The translations under genes and the position numbers were made by a program. 24,229 nucleotides of DNA from GCA-2746795 sp964643965 (GTDB lineage: Bacteria > Chloroflexota > Anaerolineae > Promineifilales > Promineifilaceae). Where the stretch lies: the NCBI GenBank assembly GCA_964643965.1, contig CAZXVH010000084.1:1-24229 (forward strand), read 5' to 3'. Positions 12,636-20,695 of the stretch are shown here, one piece after another. Within the stretch, counting starts at the first letter, position 1, and each line of letters begins with the position of its first letter. The notes beneath the pieces are model-generated. The model was not told the DNA's origin and searched no databases. It saw only the letters and a program-made list of their open reading frames with translations.

Positions 12636-13400
12636 ATGGCTGAAAACAGTCAACAAAATGACAAAGGCGGCAATGGCAACGACCTCGAGCCTATCATGCC
12701 CGCCTACACGGTCCCCACCACGCCCCCGCCCTCTCAAAAACCAGCCCCAAGCGCCGCGCCCCAGGCGCCGCCTCAAAACACTCCCCCTGAAGAGCCGCTG
12801 CTAGACGAAAGTCTCGTCCAGCGGCTCGCCAACCTCACCAGCGATGTCACCGTTGGCGCTCTAAAACTGGCAGTCAAAGCGGGCACAGCCCCGGTGCGCC
12901 TGGGGAAAAGCTTCATCGGCGACGCCGATAAGTTTAAAATGATGAAGGAAACCGGCAGCTACCTGAAAGATGTGCGTGAAGTCGCCGGTCTCACCGTTTC
13001 AGACCTGGCAAACGCCCTGAACCTGGAAGATAAATCGGTGCTGGAGGCGGTGGAAAACGGAACGGCCGTTCTCTCCTTTGAGCTGATCTTACGTTCTGCA
13101 TCCTTACTGGCTCGCCATGACCCCATCCCCTTCGTCATGCGCATGACCCGCACCTACAACCCCACCCTCTGGGCCATCCTGGATGATTGGGGCATGGGGC
13201 GACTGCCGCTGCAATACGAACGTGAGCGCCAGTTTGTCAACCTCTACCGCCGCCACGACGCCGCCCGCAAACTCTCCGACGAAGGGTTTGCCCACATCTT
13301 AACCTTTACCCAGGCCGCCTTTGAAATGGCCCTGGACTACGCCATCCGGGAAGAAGGACTCACCGACAAGATCCTCGAGGAAGACGAAAAAAGTAAGTAA
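12636..13400 (+). CDS. XRE-type helix-turn-helix protein with Pro-rich N-terminus
   Basis: A 254-residue cytoplasmic protein with a disordered Gln/Asn then Pro/Ala-rich region (residues 1-55) and a helix-turn-helix of the XRE type at about 110-155 (YLKDVREVAGLTVSDLANAL, then NLEDKSVLEAVENG). The C-terminal half (160-250) is helical and includes MRMTRTYNPTLWAILDDWGM and a REEGLTDKILEEDEKSK tail. DNA binding and regulation are inferred from the HTH only; the HTH is N-terminal to an unrecognised domain that may sense a ligand or oligomerise. GAGG lies about 9 bp before ATG 12636. An AACGGCCGTT (13061) is inside the HTH-encoding part. The gene is followed by the acyl-CoA-binding protein gene 72 bp later. 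Confidence 0.75.
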   Translation: MAENSQQNDKGGNGNDLEPIMPAYTVPTTPPPSQKPAPSAAPQAPPQNTPPEEPLLDESLVQRLANLTSDVTVGALKLAVKAGTAPVRLGKSFIGDADKFKMMKETGSYLKDVREVAGLTVSDLANALNLEDKSVLEAVENGTAVLSFELILRSASLLARHDPIPFVMRMTRTYNPTLWAILDDWGMGRLPLQYERERQFVNLYRRHDAARKLSDEGFAHILTFTQAAFEMALDYAIREEGLTDKILEEDEKSK

Positions 13401-13472
13401 CTACAGCTAAACCTGTCATGCTTCCCCAAAAAATCTGACAGCTCTGGCTCGATAAAAAACCAGGAGCATCCC

Positions 13473-13733
13473 ATGACCGACTTGCAAACCCAGTTTGAAA
13501 CCGCCGCCCAAGAAGCCCAAAATCTGCCCGAAAGACCGGGGAACGAAGAGCTTCTAAGATTGTACGCCACCTACAAACAAGCCACCCATGGCGACGTTAC
13601 CGGCAAACGTCCCGGCTTCACCAACATGGTCGGCCGCGCCAAATACGACGCCTGGGCCAACCTGCAGGGCATCAGCCAGGACGAAGCAAAACAAGCCTAT
13701 ATCGACCTTGTGCAACAACTTAAAACCGCCTGA
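13473..13733 (+). CDS. Acyl-CoA-binding protein (ACBP)
   Basis: An 86-residue protein with the complete acyl-CoA-binding fold: FETAAQEAQNLPERPGNEEL (8-27), the core LYATYKQATHGDVTGKRPG (about 30-48) with the conserved Tyr and Lys that contact CoA, AKYDAWANLQGISQDEAKQA (about 55-74) and the last helix YIDLVQQL. ACBPs carry long-chain acyl-CoA esters in the cytosol. They are universal in eukaryotes and patchy in bacteria. The start is supported by AGGAG 8 bp upstream. No fatty-acid gene is adjacent, so the pathway partner cannot be read from context. Confidence 0.93.
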   Translation: MTDLQTQFETAAQEAQNLPERPGNEELLRLYATYKQATHGDVTGKRPGFTNMVGRAKYDAWANLQGISQDEAKQAYIDLVQQLKTA

Positions 13734-14027
13734 CGACCTGCCCCATTTTTCAGCTTGCTTCACTCTTGAAGATAGAACCAGGCTCACCCTCTATTTCCGG
13801 CCGGCGCCACTTATATAATCTGCGTTTCAAATAACACTCTCTAACTGCCCCCCCCATTTGTCACAGCCAAAACATGACATATATCACCCTGTATAGGTGC
13901 CATTCGCAACATTTCCGAGATTGTGAAAAAGAGTACAATCCCGTCGATGTTAACAGTCCTTATCCAGAACTTAAACGTGAGATGTTTTGAGCGCTGGCGA
14001 ATATTTTTAAGTGGAGGTTCACAGTAG
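13734..14027. other. 294-bp spacer with possible promoters upstream of the GltD-like gene
   Basis: The spacer contains a TATAAT at about 13813-13818 and a TACAAT at about 13938, both on the plus strand and neither with a convincing -35. GTGGAGG lies about 10 bp before the ATG at 14028. No open frame of note is present. Confidence 0.35.
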
Positions 14028-15476
14028 ATGAGTTCCGATACAGCCTTTAGAAGCATCAACAGAGGGGGCCGCGCCCGCTCTGTCCCCGTGCCTTATTTTA
14101 AACGAGATATCGAAGATCGCATTCAAGATTTCGACGAGGTTATTTTAGGCTATGACGACGAAACGGCCATGGCCGAAGCCGCCCGCTGTGTGCAATGCCC
14201 TGAACCCCAATGTTGTGTCATCAACTGCCCCGCCAACAATGACATCCCCGAAGCCGTCTGGCTGATCAGCGAGGGCAAGTTTATTGAAGCGGCCCAGGTT
14301 TTTGCCCGCACCAATCCCCTGACAGAAGTGTGCGGCCGGGTTTGCCCCAATTTATGCCAGACAGGGTGTGTTTTGAGCCAGGCATACGGCGCCGCCTCCA
14401 TTGGCAAACTGGAAGCCTTTGTGGCCAACAAGGCTCGCGAAGCTGGCGCTTTCAAAATCTCGGTCCCAGCCGAAAAAAGCGGCAAAAAGGTGGCTGTTGT
14501 CGGCTCTGGCCCGGCCGGAATTACGGTGGCTGAAGACCTGCTCAAGAAAGGGCACGATATCACCATCTACGAAGCGTGGCCGGTGGCCGGCGGCGTTTTG
14601 ATGTATGGCATTCCCAACTTTAAGCTGGATAAGACGGTGGTAGGCTACAAAATCAATGATCTGGTGGAAGCGGGGGTGAAAATTCATACCAATACGCGCA
14701 TTGGCGATCAGCTTTCTATTGAAGATTTGCAAGAGCAGTTTGACGCTGTCTTTTTAGGCACCGGGGCTGGCGTGGAAGCGACCATGGATATTCCCGGCGA
14801 AGGTCTGCATGGCGTTTACAAGTCAACCGATTTCCTGGTGCGGGCCAATGTGCCCCAGCATATGCTGCCTCCCGACAAAAAGACCATCCCCGATGTGGGC
14901 AAGCGGGTGGCGGTGGTTGGCGGCGGCGATACGGCCGTTGACTGTGCCCGTACCGCCATTCGCCTGGGCGCGGAAGAAGTGACGATTGTCTACCGGCGCA
15001 CGGAAGCAGAAATGCCCGGCAACAAGAGCGAACGCGCCATCTGCCTGGAAGAGGGCGTGACCATTGAATATTTGCAAGCGCCGGTTGAATACTTTGGCGA
15101 CGACAATGGCAAGTTAACGGAAATGATGGTCATCGAGATGGCATTGGGTGAACCAGACGCTTCTGGCCGCCGCCGGCCAGTCGCGAAAACTGGTTCAGAG
15201 TTCATGCAGGCAGTGGACACGGTGGTGCTGGCGGTTGGTTACTGGCCTGACCCGGCTCTCGGTAAGAAAACAGATGGCCTCAAAACGCATAAATGGGGCC
15301 TGTTCTTAACGGATGAAAATGTGGGCGCCACCAGCCGGGAAGGCGTTTTTGCCGCCGGTGATAATGTGCATGGGCCGGATTTGGTGATAACGGCCGTTTC
15401 CACCGCCCACAAAGCGGCAAACAGCATCGACGCCTATCTAAAAGGGGAGTCTATCCCCTGGCCGGCTGTTTCTTAA
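14028..15476 (+). CDS. GltD-like NAD(P)-dependent FAD/Fe-S oxidoreductase
   Basis: A 482-residue protein of the glutamate synthase small-subunit family. Its N-terminal ferredoxin-like domain carries the cysteine pattern CVQCPEPQCCVINCP (54-68) and VCGRVCPNLCQTGC (101-114). The FAD-binding Rossmann motif VVGSGPAGITVAE is at about 157-169, the NAD(P)-binding VAVVGGGDTAVDCARTAIRL is near 300-320, and the C-terminal VFAAGDNVHGPDLVITAV is the second FAD motif. Such subunits pass electrons from NADPH to the large subunit GltB, but no gltB is nearby. It could act with a distant GltB, or be one of the stand-alone relatives such as NfnB-like or SudA-like transhydrogenases and sulfide dehydrogenases. 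GTGGAGG precedes ATG 14028, and a strong terminator follows. Confidence 0.9.
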   Translation: MSSDTAFRSINRGGRARSVPVPYFKRDIEDRIQDFDEVILGYDDETAMAEAARCVQCPEPQCCVINCPANNDIPEAVWLISEGKFIEAAQVFARTNPLTEVCGRVCPNLCQTGCVLSQAYGAASIGKLEAFVANKAREAGAFKISVPAEKSGKKVAVVGSGPAGITVAEDLLKKGHDITIYEAWPVAGGVLMYGIPNFKLDKTVVGYKINDLVEAGVKIHTNTRIGDQLSIEDLQEQFDAVFLGTGAGVEATMDIPGEGLHGVYKSTDFLVRANVPQHMLPPDKKTIPDVGKRVAVVGGGDTAVDCARTAIRLGAEEVTIVYRRTEAEMPGNKSERAICLEEGVTIEYLQAPVEYFGDDNGKLTEMMVIEMALGEPDASGRRRPVAKTGSEFMQAVDTVVLAVGYWPDPALGKKTDGLKTHKWGLFLTDENVGATSREGVFAAGDNVHGPDLVITAVSTAHKAANSIDAYLKGESIPWPAVS

Positions 15477-15507
15477 TTTACTAATTCTCTCCTCCTATCT
15501 CTCTTTT

Positions 15508-15545
15508 GGCGGGTACGCAAATCGTGCGTACCCGCCGCTCTTTTA
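15508..15545 (+). terminator. Rho-independent terminator after the GltD-like gene
   Basis: Perfect 12-bp stem GGCGGGTACGCA (15508-15519) and TGCGTACCCGCC (15525-15536) with a 5-nt loop AATCG, followed by GCTCTTTT. It lies 32 bp after the stop codon. Confidence 0.9.
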
Positions 15546-15550
15546 AATGG

Positions 15551-15556
15551 TAAAAT
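15551..15556 (+). promoter_or_regulatory. -10 box TAAAAT of the lipoprotein gene
   Basis: TAAAAT lies 22 nt before ATG 15579. The short leader would contain AGGAGG (15564-15569) at normal spacing, so this gene is leadered, unlike several neighbours. Confidence 0.4.
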
Positions 15557-15578
15557 AAGCGCCAGGAGGATATTTGCC

Positions 15579-16535
15579 ATGACTTATTTCGCCAGGAAAT
15601 TTGTTCTTGTAGCCGCTTTGGTTGTCTTGCTCTCCCTCATCGTCAGCTGCGCCACGACCACGCCGCCCCCTCAAACGGCCGTTGCCCAGGCCACCCTCCC
15701 TCTCACGGAGACGCCCACAGAATCGCCCACACAAACAGAAACGGCCGTTTTAACCCCAACGCCTACCCCCACCTCCACCCACACGCCAACCGCCACCGCT
15801 CTTCCCACAAAAACCACCCGTCCGACCGACACGCCGTTGCCCACCCTAACAGCTTCACCTGAGCCAACGGTCATATCGACCCCGCTCAACGCAAACGCGC
15901 CGCCCACGCCCAAAGCAGACATCCCGCCTGAACCGCCAGCAAATGCTGGCGTCATTTCCTTAGCCGATTTACCGGCCCATATTGGCGAAGAAATTACCGT
16001 CAGCGGGCAGGTGGTGGCCACCGCCAGCTTCTCTCAGGGCTTCAAATTCACCCTTGATGATGGCGCCGGCCGCGCCGACCTGCTCTTATGGCACAATGTC
16101 TACGACGACGCCTGGGATGCGCCCCAACTCAACATCGGTGCAACGGTGCAGGCCACCGGCAAAGTGGGCCAGTTTGACGGCGCCTGGCAAGTTGAGCCAG
16201 ATTTTGGCGGCGATGTGCAGGTGATCACGCCCGGTGGCGCGGCTGCGCCCGCCCGTCCTATTGGCGAATTGTCTAGCCATGTCGGCGAAACAGCCCAAAT
16301 TAGCGGCGCCATTTTACGCCTGGAAAGCAGCAGCAGCGCTGTGAAAATTTTTGTGGGCGATGAGACGGGGGAGATTGTGGTCTTCGTCTGGCGCACCATC
16401 CTGGATCGCATACCCAACAAGGTGGCGCTGGGGGAAGTGGGGACGAGGGTGAGGATAAACGGCCGTGTAGAAAACTATCGCAGCAACCTGGAATTGACGC
16501 CAGCGCTGCCTTATGATGTGGAAGTTTTGCCTTGA
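15579..16535 (+). CDS. Lipoprotein with Thr/Pro-rich linker and two OB-fold domains
   Basis: A 318-residue secreted lipoprotein. The N-terminus has a charged start, a hydrophobic run VLVAALVVLLSLIV and a lipobox ending at Cys24 (LIVSC), so it should be lipid-anchored outside the membrane. Residues 27-115 are a low-complexity Thr/Pro linker (TPTPTPTSTHTPTATA), as often seen in Chloroflexota exported proteins. Two similar domains follow, about 118-205 (ADLPAHIGEEITVSGQVVAT) and 217-316 (GELSSHVGETAQISGAI): both have the signature of tRNA-anticodon-type OB folds in which a strand GEEITVSGQV is followed by FTLDDGAG/FVGDETGE. The ligand is unknown. AGGAGG precedes the start. Two AACGGCCGTT copies (15674, 15740) encode TAV in the linker. 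Confidence 0.85.
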   Translation: MTYFARKFVLVAALVVLLSLIVSCATTTPPPQTAVAQATLPLTETPTESPTQTETAVLTPTPTPTSTHTPTATALPTKTTRPTDTPLPTLTASPEPTVISTPLNANAPPTPKADIPPEPPANAGVISLADLPAHIGEEITVSGQVVATASFSQGFKFTLDDGAGRADLLLWHNVYDDAWDAPQLNIGATVQATGKVGQFDGAWQVEPDFGGDVQVITPGGAAAPARPIGELSSHVGETAQISGAILRLESSSSAVKIFVGDETGEIVVFVWRTILDRIPNKVALGEVGTRVRINGRVENYRSNLELTPALPYDVEVLP

Positions 16536-16560
16536 GAGAAGATTAAAAATAGAAAAGATT

Positions 16561-16626
16561 TAATACAAAGAAACAAAGTTTATTAAGATTTTCTTTGTCT
16601 CTTTGTCCCTTTGTTTCTTTGTATTA
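16561..16626. terminator. Bidirectional hairpin between convergent genes, built of 8-bp repeats
   Basis: The 18-bp arms 16561-16578 and 16609-16626 are perfect inverted repeats (core AATACAAAGAAACAAAG). The right side is made of units TCTTTGTC, TCTTTGTC, CCTTTGTT, TCTTTGTA. T-runs follow on the plus strand (16626-16633) and A/T-rich sequence precedes it. It lies 26 bp after the lipoprotein stop and 67 bp from the uvrC stop, so it may terminate both. Confidence 0.65.
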
Positions 16627-16692
16627 TTTTTTTGTAACTGTACAGGTGCTGCGGCCAGTCTCCAGACCGCGCCACCTCTAGTGTTACATTTT

Positions 16693-18567
16693 TTAAGCTA
16701 AATGGGATTTAATCGCTTCTGCCACATCATAAGGCACACCCGGCACCGATGCAATTTCCTCAACGGGCGCTTTCCGCAGTTCGTCGAGAGAGCCGAAATG
16801 GGTCAGCAGGATTTTGCGCCGTTTGGGGCCGACGCCGGGGACGCTGTCCAAGACTGAAGCCACGCCTACTTTGGCGCGACGTTTGCGGTGGCCTTCATTG
16901 GCGAAGCGGTGGGCCTCATCGCGCACACGCTGCACCAAGTAGAGCGCTTCTGAACGACGTGAGAGTAAGATGGAGCGACTTTGACCAGGCACAAACAGTT
17001 CCTCTTCCTGCTTGGCTAAACCAGCCAGCGGCACCTCGTTCTCCAGGCCAAATTCTTTAAGCACGTCCACTGCCATCGACAACTGCCCCTTACCGCCATC
17101 GACGATGAGCAGGTCAGGCAGCAGCGCCCAGGCCGTTTCTTTTTTCTGTTTACCGATTTGGCTGGGGTCGTGTAGTTCGCCGGCCAGGCTGTCTTTGTAA
17201 CGCTGAAAGCGGCGGCTGAGGACCTCTTTCATGGCGCCGTAATCGTCGTTGCCCACGGTCTGCACGTTAAAGCGACGATAATCGCTCTTTTTGGGGGCGC
17301 CCTGCACAAACACCACCATCGAACCAACGGTTTGTGTCCCTTGCGTATGGCTGATGTCGTAGCATTCGATGCGGGCGGGCGGCGTGGGCAGGTTGAGCGC
17401 CTCTTGCAATTCGGTGATGGCGGTGACGTGCTTGGAGCGGTCGGCATCCCACTGTTGGCGCAGGGTATGCAAGGTGTCGGCGGCGTTGCGGGCGGCCATG
17501 TCTACCAGCTCTTTTTTCACGCCGCGCTGCGGCACTTGCAGGGTCACTTTGGTGCTGCGTTTTTGCTTGAGCCACTCTTCAATGACCATCGCCTCCGACA
17601 CTTCATGGGGCAGCAGCACTTCTTTGGGGATGTGGGCGGCTTCGTCGTAGAACTGGGTCAGAAAATCTTGCAAGACGGTGGCATCTTCTTCGCCTTCTGT
17701 GCCTTCCAGCATGAAATATTCGCGGCCGATGAGTTTGCCGTGGCGAATGAAGAAGACCTGCACGCAGGCGTCCCCTTTTTCACGGGCGAAGGCGATGACG
17801 TCCTGGTCGGTGTGGGCGGCCGAGATCACTTTTTGCTTGGAGACTATTTTGGTCACGGCCGTTAACTGATCCCGGTATTCCGCTGCCTTTTCAAACTGCA
17901 AATTTTCAGCCGCCTGGGTCATCTTGGTTTCTATATTTTTGATGATGTGGTCAGAACGGCCGTCTAAGAAATCCATCAGCTCCTTAATCATGGCGCGGTA
18001 CTGCTCCCGGTTCACCACCCCAATACACGGGGCGCTGCACAGCTTGATGTCGTAGTAGAGACAGGCGCGGCTGTCGTTGCCCGTAATCACGCGGTCGCAG
18101 GTGAGATAGGGGAAGATTTTGCGTAGCATGTCGAGCGTTTGATGCACCGCCCACACGGAGGTGTAGGGGCCAAAATAACGCGAGCCATCCCGCTTCATGC
18201 GCCGCGTCACCGTCACCTTGGGGAAATCATCTTGCCAATGGACTTTGATGTAGGGGTAGCGCTTGTCGTCTTTGAGGCGGATGTTGTAGCGCGGCAGATG
18301 CTTTTTGATGAGCGTATTTTCCAGCAACAGCGCTTCCAGTTCCGAATCGGTGCTGATGGTTTCGATGTCGGCTATTTCGCGGCGCAGATGGGCCGTTTTG
18401 ATGGAGTCAACCGTCTCGCGGAAGTAGGAACGCACCCGGCTGCGCAGGTTGATGGCTTTGCCCACGTAGATGATGGCGCCATGTTTGTCTTTGTGCAGGT
18501 AGACGCCAGGGGTGGTGGGCAGCTTTTTGAGGAGGGTCTGAACGTTTTCAGGAGGTGTGTAAGCCAT
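16693..18567 (-). CDS. uvrC: UvrABC system protein C (excinuclease subunit)
   Basis: Nucleotide excision repair nuclease that makes both incisions next to a lesion bound by UvrB. Domains in order: GIY-YIG nuclease (PGVYLHKDKHGAIIYVGKAI, about 20-39), a Cys-containing central part (CLYYDIKLCSAPC), the UvrB-interacting UVR helix pair (TKMTQAAENLQFEKAAEYRD, about 205-225), the RNase H-like 5' nuclease (IECYDISHTQGTQTVGSMVV and LLIVDGGKGQLSMA), and a C-terminal double helix-hairpin-helix (SVPGVGPKRRKILL and ASVPGVPYDVAEAI). Length is 624 residues from ATG 18567. An ATG at 18585 would run through the -10 box TATAAT, which ends 6 nt before 18567, so 18567 is preferred. Confidence 0.97.
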   Translation of the reverse strand: MAYTPPENVQTLLKKLPTTPGVYLHKDKHGAIIYVGKAINLRSRVRSYFRETVDSIKTAHLRREIADIETISTDSELEALLLENTLIKKHLPRYNIRLKDDKRYPYIKVHWQDDFPKVTVTRRMKRDGSRYFGPYTSVWAVHQTLDMLRKIFPYLTCDRVITGNDSRACLYYDIKLCSAPCIGVVNREQYRAMIKELMDFLDGRSDHIIKNIETKMTQAAENLQFEKAAEYRDQLTAVTKIVSKQKVISAAHTDQDVIAFAREKGDACVQVFFIRHGKLIGREYFMLEGTEGEEDATVLQDFLTQFYDEAAHIPKEVLLPHEVSEAMVIEEWLKQKRSTKVTLQVPQRGVKKELVDMAARNAADTLHTLRQQWDADRSKHVTAITELQEALNLPTPPARIECYDISHTQGTQTVGSMVVFVQGAPKKSDYRRFNVQTVGNDDYGAMKEVLSRRFQRYKDSLAGELHDPSQIGKQKKETAWALLPDLLIVDGGKGQLSMAVDVLKEFGLENEVPLAGLAKQEEELFVPGQSRSILLSRRSEALYLVQRVRDEAHRFANEGHRKRRAKVGVASVLDSVPGVGPKRRKILLTHFGSLDELRKAPVEEIASVPGVPYDVAEAIKSHLA

Positions 18568-18573
18568 GGGGGA

Positions 18574-18579
18574 ATTATA
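18574..18579 (-). promoter_or_regulatory. -10 box TATAAT of uvrC, leaderless type
   Basis: The minus strand reads TATAAT, TCCCCC, ATG. A diverged copy of this promoter region is found at 23510-23538, upstream of res. Confidence 0.55.
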
Positions 18580-18616
18580 GCTCATTTGGTCGGGAAGGTG
18601 GAAAGGGAGGCGGGAG

Positions 18617-18649
18617 AGATTGGTCCAATCTCCAAGATTGGACCAATCT
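18617..18649. repeat. Perfect 15-bp inverted repeat with 3-nt loop between mod and uvrC
   Basis: AGATTGGTCCAATCT (18617-18631), loop CCA, AGATTGGACCAATCT (18635-18649). Each arm is also nearly palindromic in itself. It lies 10 bp after the mod stop. No U-tract follows on either strand, so it is not a classical terminator, although it could stabilise the 3' end of the mod mRNA. Confidence 0.75.
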
Positions 18650-18659
18650 GAAGATTACG

Positions 18660-20528
18660 CTAAATACTCTTCAACCGTTCGCCCAGATAATGTTTTAAGG
18701 CCCATTTTTTGTCGGTGTTGAGGGCGCGTTCCAGGCAGATGAAGGGCATATCGCGCTCGGTTTTGAAGTGGGCGACGGTGTTGTCATCGAGGAAGCTGTC
18801 GAGGCAGATGAGTGTTTCTCGCCCGGTGCTGGCATCACGCACCAGGAAAACATCGTTGTGGGCGAAGGCGCTTTGTTTTTCACGGGTGTAGGTAAGTTTG
18901 AAGCCTTGTTTGAGCAGGACTTCATCAAAAACGGCGTCGCGCTCAAAGACCATGAGCATACTGGCTTCTTTTTCGTTGATATACGCTTTGAGGGCAGCTA
19001 CGTTTTCTTCGGTGGTTTTGCCGGGATCGGGCTGGAAGGTGACGCGAGGGAAGCGGGATTGGGCGAGATGGTACACTTTGAAGCCGGTTTGGTGGCCTAC
19101 GCCAAATAAGGTGGGCGTTTCGCCATGCCCTTCAATGACGCGCTTCACTCGTTCGATGGTGATGTCACTGATTGTTTTGTAACCCGCTTGATATGCGCCA
19201 TCTTTTGAGTCAAGAGTTTCGGGTAATTGCACTAATATAAACTTTCTGTTCCCTTCATCTTCTGTATTAAGTTTTAGAACTGCTTGTGCAGTTGAACCAG
19301 AACCTGCAAAAAAATCTAAAATAATATCCTGACCATTAGTCGTTTGGTGAATTAGTCTGCGAATAAGTTCTGTGGGTTTGGGAAAATCAAACACTTTTGT
19401 TCCAAAGAGCCCTTGTAATTCGGGCGTTCCATGTGCAGTATGCACATCACTAATAATGCTTGGGAATGCAATATTCTCATTTTGCATATCAGAACGAAAT
19501 TTCTTTTCTCGAGGACGTCCTTCTAAAGCAGAAGGAAACAAAATCTGTCCATTTTCTATCATTTTAAGCATTCGTTTTTCTGAATATCTCCAACCTGTAT
19601 TTTGTGGCGGGATAAATTCATTTCCTGTTACTGGATCAGTGATCGGGTAATGCAAGTTTGGCCTTTGTTCGGCATTAGCCAGTCCCAGAATACTTCTCGA
19701 CATCCAAGTCCCTCTTGGATCATTGTCTGGGTTTTTGAATTTGGACTCATCTCGTTTATTTCCCCTAAATCTAAAGGTTTCATTTTTTGTAAAGGCTAAT
19801 ACGTATTCATGATCGGTCGAAATATTCGTTACAGAACGCGAATCTAAAAACTGACGGCTTTTCCAAATTATTTGAGCTATGAAGTTTTCTTCACCGAAAA
19901 CTTCTTCCATTAACTTTTTCAGGTTGTGGACTTCGTTGTCGTCGATGGAGACGAAGATGACGCCATCTTCTGTGAGCAAGAGACGCGCCACCAGGAGGCG
20001 GCTGTACATCATCGAGAGCCAATCAGAATGAAAACGGCCGTTGCTCTCTGAATTGCTGTCCATTTTTACCCCGTCCTTAAAAATGCCGTTTTGCTGCCAA
20101 TACTCCTTTTTGCTTTGGGTATAATTGTCGGGGTAAATAAAATCGTTGCCCGTGTTATAGGGCGGGTCAATATAAATGCACTTGATACTTTCGCTGTAAG
20201 CAGACGTCAACAACTTCAAAACTTCCAGGTTTTCCCCTTCAATAATCATATTGCCATCAGCTATCTCGGGGTTAACGGAGCGGTCGGCATCATACACCAA
20301 AGCGCCTTTGCTGGGGGCAAACGCTTTACGTTGGGCGCGGGCTTTGCCATACCAGGTGAAGCGATATTTTTCCATGTCTAACGCCGCGGGATTGACCAGT
20401 TTTTGTAATACTTTGGCATCAAGCTGGCCTTCATCTGTAAACAAATCAGGAAAAAGCCGCTTGAGCTCCGCTAAACGGGCGGCATTGTGGTCGGGGCTGG
20501 CGGGAGTGGTATCGTCAAAATCGTTCAT
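18660..20528 (-). CDS. mod: Type III-like restriction-modification DNA methyltransferase (Mod), beta-class N6-adenine
   Basis: Adenine-N6 DNA methyltransferase, 622 residues from ATG 20528. The catalytic motif IV DPPYNTG (121-127) precedes the SAM-binding motif I DFFAGSGSTAQAVL (405-418), the beta-class order. The region between them should hold target recognition. The C-terminal part includes YKTISDITIERVKRVIEG, typical of Mod proteins. An ATG at 20609 would add 27 atypical residues, so 20528 is chosen; its ribosome binding site is weak (GGAAC). The gene lies after res on the same strand with a 167-bp gap holding repeat hairpins, so separate transcription is possible. The middle part (about 19200-20100) is AT-rich compared with flanking genes, as expected for acquired DNA. 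Confidence 0.92.
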   Translation of the reverse strand: MNDFDDTTPASPDHNAARLAELKRLFPDLFTDEGQLDAKVLQKLVNPAALDMEKYRFTWYGKARAQRKAFAPSKGALVYDADRSVNPEIADGNMIIEGENLEVLKLLTSAYSESIKCIYIDPPYNTGNDFIYPDNYTQSKKEYWQQNGIFKDGVKMDSNSESNGRFHSDWLSMMYSRLLVARLLLTEDGVIFVSIDDNEVHNLKKLMEEVFGEENFIAQIIWKSRQFLDSRSVTNISTDHEYVLAFTKNETFRFRGNKRDESKFKNPDNDPRGTWMSRSILGLANAEQRPNLHYPITDPVTGNEFIPPQNTGWRYSEKRMLKMIENGQILFPSALEGRPREKKFRSDMQNENIAFPSIISDVHTAHGTPELQGLFGTKVFDFPKPTELIRRLIHQTTNGQDIILDFFAGSGSTAQAVLKLNTEDEGNRKFILVQLPETLDSKDGAYQAGYKTISDITIERVKRVIEGHGETPTLFGVGHQTGFKVYHLAQSRFPRVTFQPDPGKTTEENVAALKAYINEKEASMLMVFERDAVFDEVLLKQGFKLTYTREKQSAFAHNDVFLVRDASTGRETLICLDSFLDDNTVAHFKTERDMPFICLERALNTDKKWALKHYLGERLKSI

Positions 20529-20584
20529 GAAATTAGTTCCATTTTCGTAACTGTATAGGTGGTTGCCAAAATCTAGGAGCAGCG

Positions 20585-20685
20585 GTGGCTGAGCCTTTCG
20601 GAAGCTCAAGAACCACTTGTCAAAGCCAGAGCGGTACGAGCGACCCGCCTCCGCCTTCGACAGGCTCAGGCTACGGCTACCTAGT
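20585..20685. repeat. REP-like repeat cluster between res and mod
   Basis: Two imperfect hairpin units: 20585-20616 (GTGG ... CCAC around TGAGCC/GGAAGCTCA) and about 20647-20685, containing CCTTCGACAGGCTCAGG. The second has the same TTCGACA-AGCTCAG core, in reverse orientation, as the repeat in menH at 9326-9347. Confidence 0.6.
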
Positions 20686-20695
20686 TAGCCATTTT

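Noticed and set aside
15671..16021. Gly/Val-rich open frame on the minus strand opposite the lipoprotein linker
   Set aside because: It is the antisense of the Thr/Pro repeats; composition explains it.
18617..18649. Classical intrinsic terminator for mod
   Set aside because: The stem is strong but no T-run follows in the direction of mod transcription.
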